Part shown: positions 1 through 12,700 of the stretch, in pieces | How the letters are laid out: every line of letters starts with the position of its first letter | Position numbering within the stretch: position 1 is the first letter of the stretch | NCBI GenBank assembly: GCA_963680875.1 | Contig: OY804589.1 | Span: forward strand, 1,488,001-1,552,000 | Source of the DNA: Bathymodiolus brooksi | Lineage: Eukaryota; Mollusca; Bivalvia; Mytilida; Modiolidae | Direction of reading: 5' to 3' | DNA length: 64,000 bases | The notes under the pieces: model-generated | What the model saw: the letters and a program-made list of their open reading frames with translations, nothing else | Told to the model about the DNA's origin: nothing | Databases searched by the model: none | Position numbers and translations under genes: made by a program

Positions 1-1400
1 TCAATGGCTTCCTGGAAGTGATGACTATAATTTAATCAAGAAGAACCGTTGTTTCAATGGCTTCCAGGAAGTGATGACTTCAACTTAACCAAGAAGAACC
101 GTTGGTTCAATGGCTTCCTGGAGGTGATGACTTCAACTTAACCAATAAGACCCGTTGGTTCAATGGCTTCCTGGAAGTGATGACTTCAACTTAAACAATA
201 AGAACCGTTGGTTCAATAGCTTCCTGGAAGTGATGACTTCAACTTAACCAAGAAGAACCGTTGGTTCAATGGCTTCCTGGAAGTGATGACTTCAACTTAA
301 CCAAGAAGAACCGTTGGTTCAATGGCTTCCTGGAAGTGATGACTTCAACTTAAACAATAAGAACCGTTAGTTCAATGGCTTTCTGGAAGAGATGACTTCA
401 ACTTAGCCAAGAAGAACCGTTGGTTCAATGGCTTCATGGAAGTGATGACTTCAACTTAAACAATAAGAACCGTTAGTTCAATGGCTTCCTGGAAGTGATG
501 ACTTCAACTTAATCAAGAAGAACCGTTAGTTCAATGGCTTCCTGGAAGTGATGACTATAACTTAATCAAGAAGAACCGTTGTTTTAATGGCTTCCTGGAA
601 GTGATGGCTTCAACTTAATCAAGAAGAACCGTTGGTTCAATGGCTTCTTGGAAGGGATGACTTAAGCTTAAACAATAAGAATCGTTGGTTCAATAGCTTC
701 CTGGAAGTGATGACTTCAACTTAACCAAGAAGAACCGTTGGTTCAATGGCTTCCTGAAAGTGATGACTTCAACTTAACCAATAAGAACCGTTGAACCAAT
801 AGCTTCCTGGAAGTGATGACTTCAACCTAAACAATAAGAACCGTTGGTTCAATGGCTTCCTGGAAGTGATGACTTCAACTTAACCAATAAGAACCGTTGG
901 TTCAATGGCTTCCTGGAGGTGATGACTTCAACCTAAACAATAAGAACCGTTGGTTCAATGGCTTCCTGGAAGTGATGACTTCAACTTAAACAATAAGACC
1001 CGTTGGTTCAATGGCTTCCTGGAAGTGATGACTTCAACATAACCAAGAAGAACCGTTGGTTCAATGGCTTCCTGGAAGTGATGACTTCAACTTAAACAAT
1101 AAGAACCGTTGGTTCAATGGCTTCCTGGAAGTGATGACTTCAACTTAACCAATAGGAACCGTTGGTTCAATAGCTTCCTGGAGGTGATGACTTCAACTTA
1201 AACAATAAGAACCGTTAGTTCAATGGCTTCCTGGAAGTGATGACTTCAACCTAACCAAGAAGAACCGTTAGTTCAATGGCTTCCTGGAAGTGATGACTTC
1301 AACTTAACCAAGAAGAACCGTTGGTTCAATGGCTTTCTGGAAGTGATGACTTCAACTTAAACAATAAGAACCGTTGGTTCAATAGCTTCCTGGAAGTGAT
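1..1400 (+). repeat. Satellite module, copy 1 (recurs about 8.03-8.09 kb downstream)
   Basis: Position 1 aligns with 8088, including the rare ACTATAATTT at 24 and 8111 and the CCAGGAAG variant in the following monomer. After about position 300 the offset becomes 8034, so copy 2 has one monomer fewer; examples are TTCTGGAAGAGATG at 381 and 8415, and ACCGTTGAACC at 787 and 8821. The match fades near 1,400. The left boundary lies outside the window. Confidence 0.75.
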
Positions 1401-2184
1401 GACTTCAACTTAACCAAGAGGAACCGTTGGTTCAATGGTTTCCTGGAAGTGATGACTTCAACTTAACCAAGAAGAACCGTTGGTTCAATGGCTTCCTGGA
1501 AGTGATGTCTTCAACTTAAACAATAAGAACCGTTAGTTCAATAGCTTCCTGGAAGTGATGACTTCAACTTAACCAATAAGAACCGTTGGTTCAATGGCTT
1601 CCTGTAAGTGATGACTTCAACTTAACCAATAAGAACCATTGGTTCAATAGCTTCCTGGAAGTGATGACTTCAACATAAACAATAACAACCGTTGGTTCAA
1701 TGGCATCCTGGAAGTGATGACTTCAACTTAACCAAGAAGAACCGTTGGTTCAATGGCTTCCTGGAGGTGATGACTTCAACTTAACTTATAAGACCCATTG
1801 GTTCAATGGCTTCCTGGAAGTGATGACTTCAACTTAAACAATAAGAACCGTTGGTGCAATAGCTTCCTGGAAGTGATGACTTCAACTTAACCAAGAAGAA
1901 CCGTTGGTTCAATGGCTTCCTGGAGGTGTTGACTTCAACTTAACCAATAAGAACCGTTGGTCCAATGGCTTCCTGGAAGTGATGACTTCAACTTAAACAA
2001 TAAGAACCGTTGGTTCAATGGCTTCCTGGAAGTGATGACTTCAACTTAACCAATAAGAACGTTGGTTCAATGGCTTCCTGGAGGTGATGATTTCAACTTA
2101 ACCAATAAGAACCGTTGGTCCAATGGCTTCCTGGAAGTGATGACTTCAACTTAAACAATAAGAACCGTTGGTTCAATGGCTTCC

Positions 2185-5100
2185 TGGAAGTGAAGACATC
2201 GACTTAACCAAGAAGAACCGTTGGTGCAATAGCTTCCTGGAAGTGATGACTTCAACTTAACCAATAAGACCCGTTGGTTCAATGGCTTCCTGGAAGTGAT
2301 GACTTCAACATAACCAAGAAGAAACGTTTGTTCAATGGCTTCCTGGAAGTGATGACTTCAACTTAAACAATAAGAACCGTTGGTTCAATGGCTTCCTGGA
2401 AGTGATGACTGCACCTTAACCAAGAAGAACCGTTGGTGCAATGGCTTCCTGGAAGTGATTCAACTTAAGCAATAAGAACCGTTGGTTCAATGGCTTCCTG
2501 GAAGTGATGACTTCAACTTATCTAAGAAGAACCGTTGGTTCAATGGCTTCCTGGAAGTGATGACTTCAACTTAACCAATAACAACCGTTGGTTCAATAGC
2601 TTCCTGGAAGTGATGACTTCAACTTAAACAATAACAACCGTTGGTTCAATGGCTTCCTGCAAGTGATGACTTCAACTTATCCAAGAAGAACCGTTGGTTG
2701 AATGGCTTCCTGGAAGTGATGACTTCAACTTAACCAAGAAGAACCGTTGGTTCAATGGCTTCCTGGAAGTGATGACTTCAACTTAAACAATAAGAACCGT
2801 TGGTTCAATTGCTTCCTGGAAGTGATGACTTCAACTTAACCAAGACGAACCGTTGGTGCAATGGCTTCCTGGAAGTGATGACTTCAACTTAACCAAGAAG
2901 AACCGTTGGTTCAATAGCTTCCTGGAGGTCATGACTTCAACTTAACCAATAAGAACCGTTGTTTCAATGGCTTCCTGGAAGTGATTCAACTTAAACAATA
3001 AGAACCGTTGGTTCAATGGCTTCCTGGAAGTGATGACTTCAACTTAACCAATAAGAACCGTTGGTTCAATGGCTTCCTGGAGGTGATGACTTCAACTTAG
3101 CCAATAAGAACTGTTGGTCCAATGGCTTCCTGGAAGTGATGACTTCAACTTAAACAATAAGAACCGTTGGTTCAATGGCTTCCTGGAAGTGATGACTTCA
3201 ACTTAACCAATAAGAACGTTGGTTCAATGGCTTCCTGGAGGTGATGACTTCAACTTAACCAATAAGAACCGTTGGTCCAATGGCTTCCTGGAAGTGATGA
3301 CTTCAACTTAAACAATAAGAACCGTTGGTTCAATGGCTTTCTGGAAGTGAAGACTTCAACTTAACCAAGAATAACCGTTGGTGCAATAGCTTCCTGGAAG
3401 TGATGACTTCAGCTTAACCAATAAGACCCGTTGGTTCAATGGCTTCCTGGAAGTGATGACTTCAACATAACCAAGAAGAAACGTTGGTTCAATGGCTTCC
3501 TGGAAGTGATGACTTCAACCTAAACAATAAGAACCGTTGGTTCAATGGCTTCCTGGAAGTGATGACTGCACCTTAACCAAGAAGAACCGTTGGTGCAATG
3601 GCTTCCTGGAAGTGATTCAACTTAAGCAATAAGAACCGTTGGTTCAATGGCTTCCTGGAAGTGATGACTTCAACTTATCTAAGAAGAACCGTTGGTTCAA
3701 TGGCTTCCTGGAAGTGATGACTTCAACTTAACCAATAAGGACCGCTGGTCCAATGGCTTCCTGGAAGTGATGACTTCAACTTAACCAATAAGAACCGTTG
3801 GTTCAATGGCTTCCTGTAAGTGATGACTTCAACTTAACCAATTAGAACCGTTGGTTCAATAGCTTCCTGGAAGTGATGACTTCAAATTAACCAATAAGAA
3901 CCGTTGGTTCAATAGCTTCCTGGAAGTGATGACTTCAACAAAAACAATAACAACCGTTGGTGCAATGGCTTCCTGGAAGTGATGACTTCAACTTAACCAA
4001 GAAGAACCGTTGGTTGAATGGCTTCCTGGAGGTGATGACTTCAACTTAACCAATAAGACCCGTTGGTTCAATGGCTTCCTGCAAGTGATGACTTCAACTT
4101 AAACAATAAGAACGGTTGGTTCAATAGCTTCCTGGAAGTGATGACTTCAACTTAACCAAGAAGAACCGTTGGTTCAATGGTTTCCTGGAAGTGATGACTT
4201 CAACTTAACCAAGAAGAACCGTTGGTTCAATGGCTTCCTGGAAGTGATGACTTCAACTTAAACAATAAGAACCGTTAGTTCAATGGCTTCCTGGAAGTGA
4301 TGACTTCAACTTAACCAATAAGAACCGTTGGTTCAATGGCTTCCTGTAAGTGATGACTTCAACTTAACCAATAAGAACGTTGGTTCAATAGCTTCCTGGA
4401 AGTGATGACTTCAACATAAACAATAACAACCGTTGGTTCAATGGCTTCCTGGAAGTGATGACTTCAACTTAACCAAGAAGAACCGTTGGTTCAATGGCTT
4501 CCTGGAGGTGATGACTTCAACTTAACTTATAAGACCCGTTGGTTCAATGGCTTCCTGGAAGTGATGACTTAAACTTAAACAATAAGAACCGTTGGTGCAA
4601 TAGCTTCCTGGAAGTGATGACTTCAACTTAACCAAGAAGAACCGTTGGTTCAATGGCTTCCTGGAGGTGATGACTTCAACTTAACCAATAAGAACCGTTG
4701 GTCCAATGGCTTCCTGGAAGTGATGACTTCAACTTAAACAATAAGAACCGTTGGTTCAATGGCTTCCTGGAAGTGATGACTTCAACTTAACCAATAAGAT
4801 CGTTGGTTCAATGGCTTCCAGGAGGTGATGACTTCAACTTAACCAATAAGAACCGTTGGTCCAATGGCTTCCTGGAAGTGATGACTTCAACTTAAACAAT
4901 AAGAACCGTTGGTTCAATGGCTTCCTGGAAGTGAAGACTTCGACTTAACCAAGAAGAACCATTGGTGCAATAGCTTCCTGGAAGTGATGACTTCAACTTA
5001 ACCAATAAGACCCGTTGGTTCAATGGCTTCCTGGAAGTGATGACTTCAACATAACCAAGAAGAAACGTTTGTTCAATGGCTTCCTGGAAGTGATGACTTC

Positions 5101-5340
5101 AACTTAAACAATAAGAACCGTTGGTTCAATGGCTTCCTGGAAGTGATGACTGCACCTTAACCAAGAAGAACCGTTGGTGCAATGGCTTCCTGGAAGTGAT
5201 TCAACTTAAGCAATAAGAACCGTTGGTTCAATGGCTTCCTGGCAGTGATGACTTCAACTTATCTAAGAAGAACCGTTGGTTCAATGGCTTCCTGGAAGTG
5301 ATGACTTCAACTAAACCAATAAGGACCGCTGGTCCAATGC
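2185..5340 (+). repeat. Satellite region with repeated sub-blocks offset by 1,157 and 1,584 bp
   Basis: The rare string GCACCTTAACC occurs at 2411, 3568 and 5152, each time followed closely by a 49-bp monomer and then a TTATCTAAG variant. The offsets correspond to 22 and 30 monomers once short monomers are counted. An unusual GAAGTGAAGAC monomer precedes each copy. This is an older, less regular duplication than the blocks further right. Confidence 0.65.
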
Positions 5341-5729
5341 CTTCCTGGAAGTGATGACTTCAACTTAACCAATAAGAACCGTTGGTTCAATGGCTTCCTG
5401 TAAGTGATGACTTCAACTTAACCAATAAGACCCGTTGGTTCAATGGCCTCCTGGAAGTGATGACTTCAACTTAAACAATAAGAACCGTTGGTTCAATAGC
5501 TTCCTGGAAGTGATGACTTCAACTTAACCAAGAAGAACCGTTGGTTCAATGGCTTCCTGGAAGTGATGACTTCAACTTAAACAATAAGAACCGTTGGTTC
5601 AATGGCTTCCTGGAAGTGATGACTTCAACTTAACCAATAAGAACCGTTGGTGCAATGGCTTCCTGTAAGTGATGACTTCAACTTAACCAATAAGAACCGT
5701 TGGTTCAATAGCTTCCTGGAAGTGATGAC

Positions 5730-7810
5730 TTCAAATTAACCAATAAGAACCGTTGGTTCAATAGCTTCCTGGAAGTGATGACTTCAACATAAACAATAAC
5801 AACCGTTGGTTCAATGGCTTCCTGGAAGTGATGACTTCAACTTAACCAAGAAGAACCGTTGGTTCAATGGCTTCCTGGAGGTGATGACTTCAACTTAACC
5901 AATAAGACCCGTTGGTTCAATGGCTTCCTGGAAGTGATGACTTCAACTTAAACAATAAGAACCGTTGGTTCAATAGCTTCCTGGAAGTGATGACTTCAAC
6001 TTAACCAAGAAGAACCGTTGGTTCAATGGCTTCCTGGAAGTGATGACTTCAACTTAAACAATAAGAACGTTAGTTCAATGGCTTCATGGAAGTGATGACT
6101 TCAGCTTAATCAAGAAGAACCGTTAGTTAAATGGCTTCCTGGAAGTGATGACTATAACTTAATCAAGAAGAACCGTTGTTTCAATGGCTTCCTGGAAGTG
6201 ATGACTTCAACTTAACCAAGAAGAACCGTTGGTTCAATGGCTTCCTGGAGGTAATGACTTCAACTTAACCAATAAGACCCGTTGGTTCGATGGCCTCCTG
6301 GAAGTGATGACTTCAACTTAAACAATAAGAACCGTTGGTTCAATAGCTTCCTGGAAGTGATGACTTCAACATAACCAAGAAGAACCGTTGGTTCAATGGC
6401 TTCATGTAAGTTATGACTTCAACTTAACCAATAAGAACCGTTCGTTCAATAGCTTCCTGGAAGTGATGACTTCAACTTAACCAATAAGAACCGTTGGTTC
6501 AATGGCTTCCTGGAAGTGATGACTTCAACATAAACAATAACAACAGTTGGTTCAATGGCTTCCTGGAAGTGATGACTTCAACTTAACCAAGAAGAACCGT
6601 TGGTTCAATGGCTTCCTGGAGGTGATGACTTCAACTTAACCAATAAGACCCGTTGGTTCAATGGCTTCCTGGAAGTGATGACTTCAACTTAAACAATAAC
6701 AACCGTTGGTTCAATAGCTTCCTCGAAGTGATGACTTCAACTTTACCAATAAGACCCGTTGGTTCAATGGCTTCCTGGAAGTGATGACTTCAACTTAAAC
6801 AATAAGAACCGTTGGTTCAATAGCTTCCTGGAAGTGATGACTTCAACATAAACAATAACAACCGTTGGTTCAATGGCTTCCTGGAAGTGATGACTTCAAC
6901 TTAACCAAGAAGAACCGTTGGTTCAATGGCTTCCTGGAGGTGATGACTTCAACTTAACCAATAAGACCCGTTGGTTCAATGGCTTCCTGGAAGTGATGAC
7001 TTCAACTTAAACAATAAGAACCGTTGGTTCAATAGCTTCCTGGAAGTGATGACTTCAACTTAACCAAGAAGAACCGTTGGTTCAATGGCTTCCTGGAAGT
7101 GATGACTTCAACTTAAACAATAAGAACGTTAGTTCAATGGCTTCATGGAAGTGATGACTTCAGCTTAATCAAGAAGAACCGTTAGTTAAATGGCTTCCTG
7201 GAAGTGATGACTATAACTTAATCAAGAAGAACCGTTGTTTCAATGGCTTCCTGGAAGTGATGACTTCAACTTAACCAAGAAGAACCGTTGGTTCAATGGC
7301 TTCCTGGAGGTAATGACTTCAACTTAACCAATAAGACCCGTTGGTTCGATGGCCTCCTGGAAGTGATGACTTCAACTTAAACAATAAGAACCGTTGGTTC
7401 AATAGCTTCCTGGAAGTGATGACTTCAACATAACCAAGAAGAACCGTTGGTTCAATGGCTTCATGTAAGTTATGACTTCAACTTAACCAATAAGAACCGT
7501 TCGTTCAATAGCTTCCTGGAAGTGATGACTTCAACTTAACCAATAAGAACCGTTGGTTCAATGGCTTCCTGGAAGTGATGACTTCAACATAAACAATAAC
7601 AACAGTTGGTTCAATGGCTTCCTGGAAGTGATGACTTCAACTTAACCAAGAAGAACCGTTGGTTCAATGGCTTCCTGGAGGTGATGACTTCAACTTAACC
7701 AATAAGACCCGTTGGTTCAATGGCTTCCTGGAAGTGATGACTTCAACTTAAACAATAACAACCGTTGGTTCAATAGCTTCCTCGAAGTGATGACTTCAAC
7801 TTTACAAAGA
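5730..7810 (+). repeat. Two-copy tandem block of 1,059 bp (20 monomers)
   Basis: TAAGAACGTTAGTTC starts at 6062 and 7121, CAACAGTTGG at 6540 and 7599, and TTCCTCGAAG near 6719 and 7778. All are offset by 1,059 bp, which is 20 monomers minus one base, accounted for by the 52-bp monomer. By eye the two copies are almost identical, so the duplication is recent. Confidence 0.85.
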
Positions 7811-8087
7811 AGTTCTGTTGGTTCAATGGCTTCCTGGAAGTGATGACTTCAACTTAACCAAAAAGAACCGTTGGTTCAATGGCTTCCTGGAAGTGATGAC
7901 TTCAACTTAAACAATAAGAACCGTTGGTTTAATGGCTTCCTGGAAGTGATGACTTCAACTTAACCAATAAGAACCGTTGGTGCAATGGCTTCCTGGAAGT
8001 GATGACTTCAACTTAAACAATAAGAACCGTTGGTTCAATGGCTTCCTGAAAGTGATGACTTCAACTTAATCAAGAAGAACCGTTAGT

Positions 8088-9434
8088 TCAATGGCTTCCT
8101 GGAAGTGATGACTATAATTTAATCAAGAAGAACCGTTGTTTCAATGGCTTCCAGGAAGTGATGACTTCAACTTAACCAAGAAGAACCGTTGGTTCAATGT
8201 CTTCCTGGAGGTGATGACTTCAACTTAACCAATAAGACCCGTTGGTTCAATGGCTTCCTGGAAGTGATGACTTCAACTTAAACAATAAGAACCGTTGGTT
8301 CAATAGCTTCCTGGAAGTGATGACTTCAACTTAACCAAGAAGAACCGTTGGTTCAATGGCTTCCTGGAAGTGATGACTTCAACTTAAACAATAAGAACCG
8401 TTAGTTCAATGGCTTTCTGGAAGAGATGACTTCAACTTAGCCAAGAAGAACCGTTGGTTCAATGGCTTCCTGGAAGTGATGACTTCAACTTAAACAATAA
8501 GAACCGTTAGTTCAATGGCTTCCTGGAAGTGATGACTTCAACTTAATCAAGAAGAACCGTTAGTTCAATGGCTTCCTGGAAGTGATGACTATAACTTAAT
8601 CAAGAAGAACCGTTGTTTTAATGGCTTCCTGGAAGTGATGGCTTCAACTTAATCAAGAAGAACCGTTGGTTCAATGGCTTCTTGGAAGGGATGACTTAAA
8701 CTTAAACAATAAGAATCGTTGGTTCAATAGCTTCCTGGAAGTGATGACTTCAACTTAACCAAGAAGAACCGTTGGTTCAATGGCTTCCTTAAAGTGATGA
8801 CTTCAACTTAACCAATAAGAACCGTTGAACCAATAGCTTCCTGGAAGTGATGACTTCAACCTAAACAATAAGAACCGTTGGTTCAATGGCTTCCTGGAAG
8901 TGATGACTTCAACTTAACCAATAAGAACCGTTGGTTCAATGGCCTCCTGGAGGTGATGACTTCAACTTAAACAATAAGAACCGTTGGTTCAATGGCTTCC
9001 TGGAAGTGATGACTTCAACTTAAACAATAAGACCCGTTGGTTCAATGGCTTCCTGGAAGTGATGACTTCAACATAACCAAGAAGAACCGTTGGTTCAATG
9101 GCTTCCTGGAAGTGATGACTTCAACTTAAACAATAAGAACCGTTGGTTCAATGGCTTCCTGGAAGTGATGACTTCAACTTAACCAATAGGAACCGTTGGT
9201 TCAATAGCTTCCTGGAGGTGATGACTTCAACTTAAACAATAAGAACCGTTGGTTCAATGGCTTCCTGGAAGTGATGACTTCAACCTAACCAAGAAGAACC
9301 GTTAGTGCAATGGCTTCCTGGAAGTGATGACTTCAACTTAACCAAGAAGAACCGTTGGTTCAATGGCTTTCTGGAAGTGATGACTTCAACTTAAACAATA
9401 AGAACCGTTGGTTCAATAGCTTCCTGGAAGTGAT
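8088..9434 (+). repeat. Satellite module, copy 2
   Basis: This is the partner of the block at the left window edge. The same module is found again 1,272 bp (24 monomers) further on, for example ACCGTTGAACC at 8821 and 10093, and from there inside each copy of the 3.6-kb block (13749 and 17352). It is one of the oldest shared building blocks visible in the array. Confidence 0.75.
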
Positions 9435-9719
9435 GACTTCAACCTAACCAAGAAGAACCGTTAGTTCAATGGCTTCCTGGAAGTGATGACTTCAACTTAA
9501 CCAAGAAGAACCGTTGGTTCAATGGCTTCCTGGAAGTGATGACTTCAACTTAACCAATAAGAACCGTTGGTACAATGGCTTCCTGGGGGTGATGACTTCA
9601 ACTTAATCAAGAAGAACCGTTAGTTCAATGGCTTTCTGGAAGAGATGACTTCAACTTAGCCAAGAAGAACCGTTAGTTCAATGGCTTTCTGGAAGAGATG
9701 ACTTCAACTTAGCCAAGAA

Positions 9720-12700
9720 GAACCGTTGGTTCAATGGCTTCCTGGAAGTGATGACTTCAACTTAAACAATAAGAACCGTTAGTTCAATGGCTTCCTGGAA
9801 GTGATGACTTCAACTTAATCAAGAAGACCCGTTAGTTCAATGGCTTCCTGGAAGTGATGACTATAACTTAATCAAGAAGAACCGTTGTTTTAATGGCTTC
9901 CTGGAAGTGATGGCTTCAACTTAATCAAGAAGAACCGTTGGTTCAATGGCTTCTTGGAAGGGATGACTTAAACTTAAACAATAAGAATCGTTGGTTCAAT
10001 AGCTTCCTGGAAGTGATGACTTCAACTTAACCAAGAAGAACCGTTGGTTCAATGGCTTCCTGAAAGTGATGACTTCAACTTAACCAATAAGAACCGTTGA
10101 ACCAATAGCTTCCTGGAAGTGATGACTTCAACCTAAACAATAAGAACCGTTGGTTCAATGGCTTCCTGGAAGTGATGACTTCAACTTAACCAATAAGAAC
10201 CGTTGGTTCAATGGCTTCCTGGAGGTGATGACTTCAACCTAAACAATAAGAACCGTTGGTTCAATGGCTTCCTGGAAGTGATGACTTCAACTTAACCAAT
10301 AAGAACCGTTGGTGCAATGGCTTCCTGTAAGTGATGACTTCAACTTAACCAATAAGAACCGTTGGTTCAATAGCTTCCTGGAAGTGATGACTTCAAATTA
10401 ACCAAGAAGAACCGTTGGTTCAATGGCTTCCTGGAAGTGATGACTTCAACTTAAACAATAAGAACCGTTGGTTCAATGGCTTCCTGGAAGTGATGACTTC
10501 AACTTAACCAATAGGAACCGTTGGTTCAATAGCTTCCTGGAGGTGATGACTTCAACTTAAACAATAAGAACCGTTGGTTCAATGGCTTCCTGGAAGTGAT
10601 GACTTCAACCTAACCAAGAAGAACCGTTAGTTCAATGGCTTTCTGGAAGTGATGACTTCAACTTAACCAAGAAGAACCGTTGGTTCAATGGCTTTCTGGA
10701 AGTGATGACTTCAACTTAAACAATAAGAACCGTTGGTTCAATAGCTTCCTGGAAGTGATGACTTCAACCTAACCAAGAAGAACCGTTAGTTCAATGGCTT
10801 CCTGGAAGTGATGACTTCAACTTAACCAAGAAGAACCGTTGGTTCAATGGCTTCCTGGAAGTGATGACTTCAACTTAACCAATAAGAACCGTTGGTTCAA
10901 TGGCTTCCTGGAGGTGATGACTTCAACTTAACCAATAAGACCCGTTGGTTCAATGGCTTCCTGGAAGAGATGACTTCAATTTAACCAAGAAGAACCGTTG
11001 GTTCAATGGCTTCCTAGAAGTGATGACTTCAACTTAATCAAGAAGAACCGTTAGTTCAATGGCTTCCTGGAAGTGATGACTATAACTTAACCAAGAAGAA
11101 CCGTTGGTTCAATGGCTTCCTGGAAGTGATGACTTCAACTTAAACAATAAGAACCGTTGGTTCAATAGCTTCCCGGAAGTGATGACTTCAACTTAACCAA
11201 GAAGAACCGTTGGTTCAATGGCTTCCTGTAAGTGATGACTTCAACTTAACCAATAAGAACCGTTGGTTCAATAGCTTCCTGGAAGTGATGACTTCAACTT
11301 AACCAATTAGAACTGTTGGTTCAATAGCTTCCTGGAAGTGATGACTTCAACATAAACAATAACAACCGTTGGTTCAATGGCTTCCTGGAAGTGATGACTT
11401 CAACTTAACCAAGAAGAACCGTTGGTTCAATGGCTTCCTTGAGGTGATGACTTTATCTTAACCAATAAGACCCGTTGGTTCAATGGCTTCCTGGAAGTGA
11501 TGACTTCAACTTAAACAATAAGAACCGTTGGTTCAATAGCTTCCTGGAAGTGATGACTTCAACTTAACCAAGAAGAACCGTTGGTTCAATGGCTTCCTGG
11601 AAGTGATGACTTCAACTTAAACAATAAGAACCGTTGGTTCAATGGTTTCCTGGAAGAGATGACTTCAACTTAGACAAGAAGAACCGTTGGTTCAATGGCT
11701 TCCTGGAAGTGATGACTTCAACTTAAACAATAAGAACCGTTAGTTCAATGGCTTCCTGGAAGTGATGACTTCAACTTAATCAAGAAGAACCGTTAGTTCA
11801 GTGGATTCCTGGAAGTGATGACTATAACTTAATCAAGAAGAACCGTTGCTTCAATGGCTTCCTGGAAGTGATGACTTCAACTTAACCAAGAAGAACCATT
11901 GGTTCAATGGCTTCCTGGAGGTGATGACTTCAACTTAACCAATAAGACCCGTTGGTTCAATGGCTTCCTGGAAGTGATGACTTCAACTTAAACAATAAGA
12001 ACGTTGGTTCAATAGCTTCCTGGAAGTGATGACTTCAACTTAACCAAGAAGAACCATTGGTGCAATGGCTTCCTGTAAGTGATGACTTCAACTTAACCAA
12101 TAAGAACCGTTGGTTCAATGGCTTCCTGGAAGTGATGACTTCAACTTAAACAATAAGAACCGTTAATTCAATGGCTTCCTGGAAGAGATGACTTCAACTT
12201 AGCCAAGAAGAACCGTTGGTTCAATGGCTTCCTGGAATTGATGACTTCAACTTAAACAATAAGAACCGTTGTTTCAATGGCTTCCTGGAAGTGATGACTT
12301 CAACTTAACCAAGAAGAACCGTTGGTTCAATAGCTTCCTGGAAGTGATGACTTCAACTTAACCAAGAAGAACCGTTGGTTCAATGGCTTCCTGGAAGTGA
12401 TGACTTCAACTTAAACAATAAGAATCGTTAGTTCAATGGCTTCCTGGAAGTAATGACTTCAACTTAACCAAGAAGAACCGTTGGTTCAATGGCTTCCTGG
12501 AAGTGATGACTTCAACTTAAACAATAAGAACCGTTAGTTCAATGGCTTCCTGGAAGTGATGACTTCAACTTAACCAAGAAGAACCGTTGATTCAATGGCT
12601 TCCTGGAAGTGATGACTTCAACTTAAACAATAAGAACCGTTAGTTCAATGGCTTCCTGGAAGTGATGACTATAACTTAATCAAGAAGAACCGTTGGTTCA